From NCBI GenBank assembly GCA_018266615.1, contig JAFEAB010000106.1:91355-155354 (forward strand): a stretch of 64,000 nt of DNA. The letters are read 5' to 3'. The position numbers and the translations under genes were made by a program. Under the pieces are notes generated by a model. That model searched no databases, was not told the DNA's origin, and was given only the letters and a program-made list of their open reading frames with translations. Positions 1 to 8,092 of this stretch are shown here, piece by piece; position 1 is the stretch's first letter; every line of letters starts with the position of its first letter. The stretch is from Bacteroidota bacterium. GTDB lineage: Bacteria; Bacteroidota; Bacteroidia; Chitinophagales; Chitinophagaceae.

Positions 1-1
1 C

Positions 2-352
2 GAACTAATTAATAACTCGGTAGTGCCGGTCACTTTTCAGGAGGTAGAGAAATTTTATGACCGCATTTATAAGAATTATAAAAGCCTTTCTTCCGACGAA
101 ATAGTTAAGAAAATTTCCGATCCTACTATTAATAAAGTGGATCTGACAAAAAAGATAAATACGGTTAACAAGGTATTTGATCAGCGTGCACTCCTTGCCG
201 GAACCGGATTGTTATTGAAAATTATGCGGCAGTTCGAAGGAATTTATGAGAGGAAACAATTTTTCCTTGTAAAGAACGGGCAGGTAGGTTGGGTGTCTGC
301 CTATGTAGATAAAGCCATCGCCGAGGAAAATAGCAATGCAAAAGGAAAATAA
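2..352 (+). CDS. Unknown protein, 5' end cut by window edge
   Basis: The reading frame is open from base 2 with no stop before the left edge, so only the C-terminal ~116 residues are visible; the GTG at 23 is probably not the true start. The visible part is basic, mainly helical, with a segment VKNGQVGWVSAYVDKAI near the end. I do not recognise the family. It ends 21 bases before the next gene on the same strand, so the two are probably co-transcribed. No function is proposed. Confidence 0.6.
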   Translation, partial: ELINNSVVPVTFQEVEKFYDRIYKNYKSLSSDEIVKKISDPTINKVDLTKKINTVNKVFDQRALLAGTGLLLKIMRQFEGIYERKQFFLVKNGQVGWVSAYVDKAIAEENSNAKGK

Positions 353-373
353 ATCATTTTTAAGCGAGATTCA

Positions 374-1366
374 ATGAAAGAAACCCGCGCATCTATCCTC
401 TTATTCCTTTCGCTAATTCTCTTTATTTTCTCCTTAGTTATCCTCAGCTTCTGGGGATACCAGAAATTTTTCCTGGATTCCGGAAATGCCCAAAATAAAG
501 GGAAAGGAGTTATTGAAATGCAACCGGTGCAAATCATAGATTCTGCCGCCATTGCCCGAAGAGACTCCCTCGAGGCTTTGTATAATACCGCCATCAGCAG
601 GCTGGGAAGTAAACTCGATTCTTCCATCATGTTTGCCGATAGTTTGCGTATTCCCATGAATGCCCAATTAGAAGAATATGCAAAATTGAAACGAGAGGTA
701 TCCGATCTCCTTAAAGAAAAAAATGGAAACAACGACCTCGAGCTGGCAAAGCAAAAAATTGCAGAGTTGCAATCCAAAGTAAGAGACCTCCTGGGAAAGT
801 ATGATATGGTGGAAGCTGAAAATAAACGGCTTGTTGCTATTATTGAACAATTAAAACCGGAAAATAAACCCCCGGTTCACCAACCCGAAACAGCGCCTGC
901 CATTATTCCTACTTCATTCGATACCAATAATACAGAACCCGTTAAGGCGCCTAAACCCCCAAAATTTGGATTCTTTGCTGCGTATGATTTACGGTTATCC
1001 GCATGGACCGTTACCGATAATAAGGAGATCGAAACGTATAAAGCGTTTCAGGCCGATAAATTTATCGGATCCTTTATTGTAAATAATCCCAATCCGCCGG
1101 TCAGTAACAATATTGAAATGCTGATAGTGGTTACTGCACCGGATGGGCATGTAATCCAAAAATCAGAATGGGAATCGGGAACTTTCGAAACAGTAAATGG
1201 AACTAAAAAAGTTTATTCCCTAAAATTGAATTTCGATTATACCAAAGGAGAACCCAAAAAACTCCTGTTCACCCTGGCGGCCAGCGATTTCAAACCCGGA
1301 ACCTATACCATGCAGGTATTTCAAAATGGGGCTCAATTGGGAAAAACAACAAGGATACTCAACTAA
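374..1366 (+). CDS. Membrane-anchored coiled-coil protein, unknown function
   Basis: 330 residues. A hydrophobic segment at about residues 8-30 with a basic N-terminus looks like a signal anchor. Residues ~60-165 are rich in E, K, L and Q with heptad-like spacing, so a coiled coil is likely; a proline-rich linker follows (~165-195), then a beta-rich C-terminal domain (~200-330) with alternating hydrophobics ending in TYTMQVFQNGAQLGKTTRIL. The architecture suggests a protein anchored in the inner membrane that reaches into the periplasm. I do not recognise the family. Likely in one transcript with the gene before it. Confidence 0.75.
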   Translation: MKETRASILLFLSLILFIFSLVILSFWGYQKFFLDSGNAQNKGKGVIEMQPVQIIDSAAIARRDSLEALYNTAISRLGSKLDSSIMFADSLRIPMNAQLEEYAKLKREVSDLLKEKNGNNDLELAKQKIAELQSKVRDLLGKYDMVEAENKRLVAIIEQLKPENKPPVHQPETAPAIIPTSFDTNNTEPVKAPKPPKFGFFAAYDLRLSAWTVTDNKEIETYKAFQADKFIGSFIVNNPNPPVSNNIEMLIVVTAPDGHVIQKSEWESGTFETVNGTKKVYSLKLNFDYTKGEPKKLLFTLAASDFKPGTYTMQVFQNGAQLGKTTRILN

Positions 1367-1370
1367 TTGT

Positions 1371-1391
1371 GGAAAAGAAATAGGCTTTTCC
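1371..1391 (+). terminator. Possible weak terminator hairpin
   Basis: GGAAAAG and CTTTTCC form a 7 bp inverted repeat with a short loop just after the preceding stop. The T-run begins only about 15 bases further on, so this is a weak candidate. Confidence 0.3.
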
Positions 1392-1530
1392 CAACTTTCA
1401 TCAACTTTTTTTAATTTTTCCTGATTAATTTTATGATTCGAAACAGGAAATCTGTTTGTTTAATCTCCCTTCGTATTCCATATCCTTCCAAAGCCTCCCG
1501 ATTTATTTCTAATGTAAAAATTCAATTCAA

Positions 1531-1740
1531 ATGGAACCAAATCCACAGAAGCCGAATGTAAATCCCAAAAGCGTACAACCATCCGTTTTTGCCGCTAATC
1601 CAAATTATCGGGATAAAATTCATAAGCATCTTACCGACATCAATGATGTCATTACGGAAGAAGATATCCGAAGAATGACCATCGAAATTCCCGCTGCATC
1701 ATCTACCTCCCGGAAGAAAGCCGGAGAAAAAAAGAATTAA
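1531..1740 (+). CDS. Small hydrophilic protein, unknown function
   Basis: 69 residues, no signal peptide or membrane segment. The N-terminal half is rich in N and P and probably disordered; the middle holds a likely helix-turn (KIHKHLTDINDVITEEDIRRM), and the tail is lysine-rich. Preceded by 160 bases of non-coding DNA. Codon use resembles its neighbours and the start ATG follows an A-rich stretch typical of this genome. I do not recognise it; it may be a lineage-restricted conserved small protein. Confidence 0.55.
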   Translation: MEPNPQKPNVNPKSVQPSVFAANPNYRDKIHKHLTDINDVITEEDIRRMTIEIPAASSTSRKKAGEKKN

Positions 1741-1807
1741 TCCTGACTTATTTTTCATTCCCCCGCCTAAGCAGGTTTAGAAAACATTTTCCTTATTTTG
1801 GTGCGAT

Positions 1808-2299
1808 ATGAAAGTAGCATCAGTTAAAGAATTGAAATCTGCCCTCCAGGAATTAACACCCATCGAATTAAATGAAATAATTCTCCGGTTAGCCAGGCTG
1901 AAAAAAGAGAACAAAGAGTTATTATCCTACCTTTTGTTTGATGTGGGAGATGAGCCCGGATACATCGCTGAAATCAAAAACTACCTCGATGAAGAATTCC
2001 GGCAGGTAAATCCAACGCACCCTTATTTTGCTAAAAAAAATATTCGCCGGATTCTAAGGCGCAGCAAACGCCTTTCTGCTTACAGCGAATCGGAAATTAC
2101 GCATATTGAAACCCTTCTTTACTTTTTGGAAAAGATGCGATCGCTGGCGCCTAATATTCAGCAAAGCCCTACCATTCAAAGGCTATGCTTTTCACAAGCA
2201 GTAGCTATTGAAAAGATACTATCCAAAATGCACCCCGATTTACAGTATGATTACCGGAAGAGGCTGCATTCCTTACCCTCCAACGAAGCCGATTTGTAG
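1808..2299 (+). CDS. Conserved hypothetical all-helical protein
   Basis: 163 residues, cytoplasmic in character and predicted all-helical. The first 40 residues (motif LKSALQELTPIELNEIILRLARLKKENKELL) look like two amphipathic helices, followed by a basic cluster NIRRILRRSKRL that could bind nucleic acid or another acidic partner. No catalytic motif seen. It stands alone between the small protein upstream and the Mur ligase downstream. The family is not recognised, so no function is assigned. Confidence 0.65.
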   Translation: MKVASVKELKSALQELTPIELNEIILRLARLKKENKELLSYLLFDVGDEPGYIAEIKNYLDEEFRQVNPTHPYFAKKNIRRILRRSKRLSAYSESEITHIETLLYFLEKMRSLAPNIQQSPTIQRLCFSQAVAIEKILSKMHPDLQYDYRKRLHSLPSNEADL

Positions 2300-2393
2300 G
2301 CATTTAACCCCGGAATACAGGTATCCACATGATACCGTCTTAAAGCTCAACCCCCTGTAACTACACAATATTTAGGATACCTTCATTTCTAAA

Positions 2394-2401
2394 TAATTTT
2401 G
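2394..2401 (+). promoter_or_regulatory. -7 promoter box (TAnnTTTG) upstream of the Mur ligase-hutI unit
   Basis: TAATTTTG matches the Bacteroidota -7 consensus exactly and sits 22 bases before the ATG of the Mur ligase. No clear -33 TTG is seen at the right distance, so the assignment is moderate. Confidence 0.4.
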
Positions 2402-2423
2402 CATTGACTTATATTGCTGCTTA

Positions 2424-3806
2424 ATGAAACCAGATTTAAACGATTTCTCCCAATTCTTCTTTATAGGCGTGGCCGGTTCGGGAATGAGCGCCCTGGCACA
2501 GTTTTTAGCAGGTTCGGGGAAAATTGTTTCCGGTAGCGACCGCTATTTTGGAAAAGGGGTGGCAGATGAAATCCAGCTTAAACTCGAAAAGGAAAGGATT
2601 GCCTGTTTCCCCCAGGATGGATCGGGGATCCACGAAAACCTTAGCCTGGTGGTGGTATCTACCGCTATTGAGGAAACAATTCCTGAAATGCAGAAGGTAA
2701 GGCAGTTAGGCATTCCCGTTATGAAACGCAGCGAAGTGCTGGCCATGATTGCCCGGAGCCGCAAAACCATTGCCATAGGTGGCACTTCCGGAAAGAGTAC
2801 AACATCCGCTATGCTGTTCGGCATTTTAGAAAAGGCCGGACTTGCACCCGGTATTATTAGTGGCGCCGGATTGATTGCGTTGATTAATAAAGGCAAAATT
2901 GGCAATGCTGAAGTGGGTACCGGAGAATGGCTGGTGATTGAGGCAGATGAAAGCGATGGTTCAATTGTACAATATGAACCCGAAATTGGCGTGTTACTGA
3001 ATATTGACAAAGATCATCAGGATATCCCAGAACTAATGCAAATTTTTGGAACATTTAAAAACAATACCCGGCAACGGTTTAGCGTAAACCGTTCGAACGC
3101 CCTTGCCGCCTCACTAAGTTCCGGAATAGATAACGACTTTTCGGTGAATGGAGAACCAGCCGGATTTATGGCCGGCCACTTTTCTCAGGATGGCTTCCAA
3201 ACAAAATTTCAGATTAATGGACATACCTTCCAAATGGGATCTCTCGGGAAGCACAATATGGAGAATGCGGTGGCAGCCGTTTCGGTTGCTGCCATGCTGG
3301 GTGTAAGTTTTGAAGATTGTGCTATCGCTCTGGCTGATTATGAGGGAATATACCGGCGCCACCAACTTATTGGGAAACATAATGGAATCTTTCTGATTGA
3401 TGATTATGCACACAACCCCGTTAAATGTGCAGCGTCTATCCGTGCCTGTCAACCCCTCGCCCCCAAAGTAGTTGCCTGGTTTCAACCGCACGGATATGGG
3501 CCAACCCGCTTTTTAAAAAATGATTTTATTGAAGAAATTAGTAATGCCCTTCGATCCGGCGATGAAATTTGGTTTAGCGAAATTTTTTATGCCGGAGGTA
3601 CGGCGGTGAAAGATATTTCGGCGAAAGAACTGGCAGATGCCATCGCGGCAAAAGGAAAACGGGCCTTTTTTGTGGAAAACAGAGACCATTTTTTTAAAGC
3701 AGTAAAATCACATCTTTCTCACCCTGCCGTATTATTACTCATGGGCGCACGCGACCCTTCATTAGAAAAATTTGCATCCCAAATCTGGCAAAAATTGCAA
3801 GCATGA
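2424..3806 (+). CDS. MurC/Mpl-like Mur ligase family protein, substrate unknown
   Basis: 460 residues with the three-domain Mur ligase plan: an N-terminal Rossmann part starting FIGVAGSGMSALAQFL, a central ATPase with P-loop GTSGKSTT (Lys at residue ~124), the EADESD motif, and a C-terminal domain with DDYAHNP and WFQPHGYGPTRF, as in MurC and Mpl. Differences from housekeeping MurC are visible: GTSGKSTT in place of GTHGKTTT and DDYAHNP in place of DDYGHHP. ATP-dependent ligation of an amino acid or peptide to an acid is expected from the family, but the substrate cannot be read off. Its last codons overlap the ATG of hutI by four bases (ATGA), so the two are translationally coupled, which is odd for a cell-wall enzyme. 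Alternatives: a true second MurC, an Mpl-type recycling ligase, or an enzyme acting on a histidine catabolite. Confidence 0.85.
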   Translation: MKPDLNDFSQFFFIGVAGSGMSALAQFLAGSGKIVSGSDRYFGKGVADEIQLKLEKERIACFPQDGSGIHENLSLVVVSTAIEETIPEMQKVRQLGIPVMKRSEVLAMIARSRKTIAIGGTSGKSTTSAMLFGILEKAGLAPGIISGAGLIALINKGKIGNAEVGTGEWLVIEADESDGSIVQYEPEIGVLLNIDKDHQDIPELMQIFGTFKNNTRQRFSVNRSNALAASLSSGIDNDFSVNGEPAGFMAGHFSQDGFQTKFQINGHTFQMGSLGKHNMENAVAAVSVAAMLGVSFEDCAIALADYEGIYRRHQLIGKHNGIFLIDDYAHNPVKCAASIRACQPLAPKVVAWFQPHGYGPTRFLKNDFIEEISNALRSGDEIWFSEIFYAGGTAVKDISAKELADAIAAKGKRAFFVENRDHFFKAVKSHLSHPAVLLLMGARDPSLEKFASQIWQKLQA

Positions 3807-5044
3807 GTTTACTAATTACCAATATCGGATGCCTGGTAAATGTAGCCAACCCCAAACAGGCTATTCAAGGCAATGAATTGTCTATATTACCAACCATAGA
3901 AGATGCATTTGTTTTAATAGAACATGGCCGAATTGCCTGTGTAGGAAATATGTATGAACTGGAATTGCTGGTACCGCAATTCCCCAACCAGGTAGTAGAT
4001 GCCCAAATGGCTTACGTTTTACCAGCCTGGTGCGACAGCCATACCCATATTGTATTTGCAGGTAGCCGGGAAGGCGAGTTTGTTGATAAACTAAAAGGAT
4101 TGAGTTATGCCGATATCGCTGCAAAGGGTGGGGGAATCCTTAATTCGGCCCACAGGTTAGCTAAAACTCCCGAAGAGGAACTATTCCATGCCGCCATGAT
4201 ACGCATTAATGAAGTGGCAAAATTGGGAACCGGTGCCATTGAAATTAAATCGGGATACGGCCTTAGTTTTGAAGCAGAATTAAAAATTCTTCGCGTTATT
4301 ACCCGCATAAAGAATGAATCCCCATTAATTGTAAAGAGAACCTTTTTAGGCGCCCATGCCTACCCGTTGGCATTTAAAGACAACCACGCCGGCTACCTTC
4401 ACTTATTAATTAATGAAATGATGCCGGCCATTGCCAGTGAAAAACTGGCCGATTATGTGGATGTATTTTGTGAAAAGGGATTCTTTTCTGTAGAAGAAAT
4501 GGAACAGGTTTGCAATGCCGCCGCCAAATTCGGGCTCAGGCCAAAATTGCATATCAACCAATTGAACAGCATCGGTGGCCTTCAATCGGCAATTAACCTG
4601 GCCGCCCTATCTGTTGATCACCTCGAAACGATGACCCATCAAGATATCCGCGACCTGGCGGGATCTTCCGTAATAGGTACCCTGCTCCCCACGGCTGCCT
4701 ATTTCCTGCGGATGGCATTTCAGCCAGCCCGGGAAATGATTGACGCCGGTTGTAAAATAGCTGTTGCCAGCGACTTTAATCCCGGTTCCTCTCCCAGCGG
4801 GAATATGAATACAGTCGTTTCTATGAGTTGTATCCAAATGAAAATGTTACCCGAAGAAGCCATCAATGCAGCTACCATCCAGGGCGCATTTGCGATGGAA
4901 GCCGACCAGGAGGCAGGAAGTATTGCAGTTGGTAAAAGAGCCAACCTGATCATGATGAAACCGTTGCCCTCTCTGGCTTATATCCCCTATTCCTTCGGTA
5001 CCAACCTAATTGATAAGGTGCTGTTAAATGGAAATTTCATTTAG
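3803..5044 (+). CDS. hutI: Imidazolonepropionase
   Basis: 413 residues. It hydrolyses 4-imidazolone-5-propanoate to N-formimino-L-glutamate, the third step of histidine degradation, in the cytoplasm. The amidohydrolase metal site is visible: DSHTH with His80 and His82, LHINQ with His250, and DFNPGSSP with Asp324. The stretch VDHLE is also family-typical. The canonical HADE motif is HINQ here, so Gln253 stands where characterised Bacillus HutI has a catalytic-region Glu; I believe this is common in Bacteroidota but cannot check it. Starts inside the stop of the Mur ligase gene (ATGA overlap). hutH and hutU are not in the window. Confidence 0.93.
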   Translation: MSLLITNIGCLVNVANPKQAIQGNELSILPTIEDAFVLIEHGRIACVGNMYELELLVPQFPNQVVDAQMAYVLPAWCDSHTHIVFAGSREGEFVDKLKGLSYADIAAKGGGILNSAHRLAKTPEEELFHAAMIRINEVAKLGTGAIEIKSGYGLSFEAELKILRVITRIKNESPLIVKRTFLGAHAYPLAFKDNHAGYLHLLINEMMPAIASEKLADYVDVFCEKGFFSVEEMEQVCNAAAKFGLRPKLHINQLNSIGGLQSAINLAALSVDHLETMTHQDIRDLAGSSVIGTLLPTAAYFLRMAFQPAREMIDAGCKIAVASDFNPGSSPSGNMNTVVSMSCIQMKMLPEEAINAATIQGAFAMEADQEAGSIAVGKRANLIMMKPLPSLAYIPYSFGTNLIDKVLLNGNFI

Positions 5045-5113
5045 GAAATTTAGAAACCTTTCGGATTTTTTTTGGGTTTAAATGGAATGGCTGCTGCAAA
5101 GCATAAATTTTCA

Positions 5114-5145
5114 TTTTTTGATTGCTGCTTTAGGATGCATCTTTG
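5114..5145 (+). promoter_or_regulatory. Candidate promoter for ftcD
   Basis: A TTTTTTG block at 5114-5120 and CATCTTTG (7 of 8 to TAnnTTTG) at 5138-5145 are 17 bases apart, and the ATG chosen for ftcD is 17 bases downstream. This suggests ftcD can be transcribed apart from hutI and argues against the longer in-frame start that would lie upstream of it. Confidence 0.45.
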
Positions 5146-5161
5146 TGCAAATAATTTAACG

Positions 5162-6838
5162 ATGCAACAGCTTATAGAATGTGTCCCCAATTTTTCTGAA
5201 GGGAAGGATATGCATATCATCAATCAGATTGTTTCTGCAATGGAATCGGTAGAGGGTGTCAGGGTGTTGAATGTGGATCCGGGAAAGGCCACCAATCGTA
5301 CGGTGGTTACCATGGTGGGTGAACCCGGATTGGTGGTCGAAGCCGCATTCCGGGCAATTAAAACAGCAGGCGAACTGATTGATATGGCCAGCCACAAGGG
5401 AGAGCATCCCCGCATGGGTGCTACCGATGTATGTCCCCTCATTCCCATTGCCAACATAAGCATGGAAGAAACTGTAAAATATGCGGTTCAACTGGCAGAA
5501 AAAGTAGGGAAGGAGCTGAATCTCCCGGTTTATCTCTACGAAGCAGCCCAAAATGATAAAGAGCGGAGCAACCTTTCCGTAATTCGGGCCGGTGAATATG
5601 AAGGGTTTGCTACAAAAATTTTATCCCCCCAATGGAAGCCCGATTTTGGCCCTGCCGTTTTCGATGCAAAGCGGGGTGCCACCGTAATAGGAGCCAGGGA
5701 TTTCCTGGTAGCCTATAATATTAATTTAAATACCACCTCTACCCGGCGTGCCAATGCAGTGGCATTCGATATCCGCGAAGCAGGCCGTACAGTAAAAGAA
5801 AAGGGGCAAGTGGTGAAAGATGCGGAAGGAAAACCCGTAACCATACCCGGTTCGCTGAAGGCGGTGAAAGCCATCGGCTGGTTTATTGAAGAATATGGTA
5901 TTGCCCAAATTTCCATCAATCTTACCAATATCAACATTACCCCAATGCATATTGCCTTCGATGAAGCATCCCGAAAAGCAGAAAAAAGGGGGTTACGCGT
6001 TACCGGTAGCGAACTGGTGGGTTTGATTCCTCTGAAAGCCATGACAGATGCCGGCCGTTATTTTTTGGAAAAACAAAACCGCAGTGTGGGTGTTAGTGAA
6101 TCGGAACTAATTCGTATTGCCGTAAGATCACTGGGTCTTAATGAACTTTCTCCATTCAAGCCCGAAGAAAGGATTATTGAATATAGGCTGGCTAATCCGG
6201 CAGATCAAAAACTCGTAAGCATGAGCCTAAAGGACTTTGCGGATGAAACGGCAAGCGAAAGCCCGGCTCCGGGGGGAGGTTCTATTTCTGCCTACGTGGG
6301 GGCCCTGGGTGTTTCCCTGGCAACCATGGTGGCTAACCTTTCTTCCCATAAAGCCGGTTGGGATGATCAATGGCAGACATTCAGCCATTGGGCCGATAAA
6401 GGCCAGCAACTCAAAAAGAAACTGGTTGCATTAGTAGATGCCGACACGGCCGCATTTAACCGTATCATGGACGCCTTTTCTTTGCCAAAAACAACGGAGG
6501 CAGAAAAAACTACCCGTACCAACGCCATCCAGGATGCGACCAAATTTGCCATTGAAGTGCCCCTCCAGGTGATGTCCGTCGCATTTGAATCCATGGAAAT
6601 TATTAAAACCATGGCCGAAATTGGGAATCCAAATTCGGTTTCGGATGCAGGAGTTGGAGCACTTTGTGCAAGAACAGCTGTAATGGGCGCTTTTATGAAT
6701 GTTCGAATAAATGCCGCCTCCTGTACCGATAAAACATTCGTGAATAAAACCCTTTTGGAGGGATCGAAAATTCAACAAGAAACAATCGAAATGGAGAATC
6801 AAATCCTTGAAATCGTAAACAAAAAAATCGGATTATAA
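5162..6838 (+). CDS. ftcD: Bifunctional glutamate formimidoyltransferase / formimidoyl-THF cyclodeaminase
   Basis: 558 residues. It moves the formimino group from formiminoglutamate to tetrahydrofolate and then releases ammonia, giving 5,10-methenyl-THF and glutamate. The start was set at MQQLIECVPNFSEGKD, the family N-terminus; the longer frame (5072, TTG) adds a non-homologous 30 residues. The transferase part (~1-330) contains HPRMGATDVCPL with His82, equivalent to catalytic His82 of mammalian FTCD. The cyclodeaminase part begins near residue 355 with ETASESPAPGGGSISA. Fusion of both domains means intermediate channelling is possible, as known for mammalian FTCD. Lies 117 bases after hutI with its own candidate promoter, and is followed by a clear terminator. 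Confidence 0.94.
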   Translation: MQQLIECVPNFSEGKDMHIINQIVSAMESVEGVRVLNVDPGKATNRTVVTMVGEPGLVVEAAFRAIKTAGELIDMASHKGEHPRMGATDVCPLIPIANISMEETVKYAVQLAEKVGKELNLPVYLYEAAQNDKERSNLSVIRAGEYEGFATKILSPQWKPDFGPAVFDAKRGATVIGARDFLVAYNINLNTTSTRRANAVAFDIREAGRTVKEKGQVVKDAEGKPVTIPGSLKAVKAIGWFIEEYGIAQISINLTNINITPMHIAFDEASRKAEKRGLRVTGSELVGLIPLKAMTDAGRYFLEKQNRSVGVSESELIRIAVRSLGLNELSPFKPEERIIEYRLANPADQKLVSMSLKDFADETASESPAPGGGSISAYVGALGVSLATMVANLSSHKAGWDDQWQTFSHWADKGQQLKKKLVALVDADTAAFNRIMDAFSLPKTTEAEKTTRTNAIQDATKFAIEVPLQVMSVAFESMEIIKTMAEIGNPNSVSDAGVGALCARTAVMGAFMNVRINAASCTDKTFVNKTLLEGSKIQQETIEMENQILEIVNKKIGL

Positions 6839-6864
6839 TATTTTTACTGAGAATTTTCTTTTCT

Positions 6865-6896
6865 AAAGCAGGGTATTTCCCCTGCTTTTTCTTTTG
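6865..6896 (+). terminator. Rho-independent terminator after ftcD
   Basis: AAAGCAGGG, a short loop, then CCCCTGCTTT followed by a T-rich run: a GC-rich stem with a T tract 26 bases past the ftcD stop. It closes the hut segment. Confidence 0.85.
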
Positions 6897-6939
6897 TGAC
6901 CGTTTTAGTTTTAGGGCATCGAATCAAAAATTTTAAGTT

Positions 6940-7359
6940 ATGAAAAGGAAATTTTTATTTTTTGCATTGGCGCTTTCATTTATCGGATTTTCTGTCAACG
7001 CCCAGGATATTTCCCGTGAATCCGGTTTACAAATGACCTCCTTAAAGAAAAGGGTAAATTTTGTTATCCAAACACCCGGTTATACCATTCATATTTTTGG
7101 TGAAGTGGAATATGGTGCGATGGGAAATGCAACCACCATGGCGCTCACCCTGGTGGTTATAAGTGCGGATGGAGAAGTGTCTATACCCATTAACTATTCC
7201 GGACAATTTAAAGAACCGCGTAAACTTCGTAAGCATAAGTATGAAATAAAAGAAGAACTAAACAGGGAGGACAAAGCGCTTGCCGAACAGATTATGGCAA
7301 GATTGTTTTTGCCTAAACCAGGCGCCCGGGAGATAGTACAATTCGAGAAATTTTATTAA
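6940..7359 (+). CDS. Exported protein, unknown function
   Basis: 139 residues with a clear Sec signal peptide (basic MKRK, hydrophobic core, cleavage after VNAQ, residues ~1-22). The mature part is beta-rich in its first half (YTIHIFGEVEYGAMGNATTMALTL) with a basic C-terminal helix. Periplasmic or outer-membrane location is expected. No family recognised. The next gene starts 38 bases downstream and encodes another exported protein, so the two may form an operon. Confidence 0.7.
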   Translation: MKRKFLFFALALSFIGFSVNAQDISRESGLQMTSLKKRVNFVIQTPGYTIHIFGEVEYGAMGNATTMALTLVVISADGEVSIPINYSGQFKEPRKLRKHKYEIKEELNREDKALAEQIMARLFLPKPGAREIVQFEKFY

Positions 7360-7396
7360 TTCCAATTATTCCTGTTCCTGATTTTTGGAAAAATGA

Positions 7397-7993
7397 ATGC
7401 CCATGAGACTTTTATTGACCCTATTATTTGCTATTGCGCATTACAGTTGTATGGCTCAAAGCAAGGTTACCAAATGCAGGTATTATTCTTTTACTTTTGG
7501 AAACATAAAATTCGATTCCGTGAATATACGCGAATCGCTGACTTTTAAAGGCGACCTTATAGCCTATAATTCTGATAAATACTCCCTTATTTTCTTTGAA
7601 AATTATACCATGAAGATGGAAATGGTGGGACAGGATTTTCCAATTGATGTATCGGATACCCTGTTTTTCGATCGTTCCAAAAACAGAATGTATGTATTTA
7701 AGGAGAATAAGGCGTATCCCATGGTGCCCTGGACGCCCACAGGGGTATTGTGGAAATCCGATACCGCCACAATAAGCTATGGTGGAAAAACTGCTTACCT
7801 TAAAAAGTCCCTTCCCCCCAATGTCTTTCCAATGCCCCGCGTAGCAATGGGGTTAGGTATTTACCGCTACGCTTCAAAAAAATTTTTCCTTAACCTGCAA
7901 GAGTTTGTTCCTGTTCAATTCAATTTTGAATCCTATGTTTTACGAGTGAAAAAATTTTCTGACACACAGGAAGAAATGGATACAATATATTGA
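7397..7993 (+). CDS. Exported protein, unknown function
   Basis: 198 residues. Signal peptide at residues 1-21 ending CMAQ; a lipobox-like Cys precedes the Ala, so lipidation is less likely than signal peptidase I cleavage. The body is rich in aromatic residues and predicted beta strands, with no enzyme motif. The ATG at 7403 (two codons later) is an equally good start. Its neighbours are another small exported protein and the GH97 glycosidase, but there is no direct link to carbohydrate use. Confidence 0.65.
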   Translation: MPMRLLLTLLFAIAHYSCMAQSKVTKCRYYSFTFGNIKFDSVNIRESLTFKGDLIAYNSDKYSLIFFENYTMKMEMVGQDFPIDVSDTLFFDRSKNRMYVFKENKAYPMVPWTPTGVLWKSDTATISYGGKTAYLKKSLPPNVFPMPRVAMGLGIYRYASKKFFLNLQEFVPVQFNFESYVLRVKKFSDTQEEMDTIY

Positions 7994-8092
7994 ACATCCG
8001 GCTTGCCAGTGGCTTGATATGTTTGTTGCCGATATTATTTGCTAAATTTAGCAGCAGGGAATTCCCCTTTTATCCCGCATTAAAATCTTTTA

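Noticed and set aside
5072..5161. N-terminal extension of ftcD from a TTG
   Set aside because: The 30 residues are not family-like and cover a candidate promoter; the family begins at MQQLIECVPNFSEGKD.
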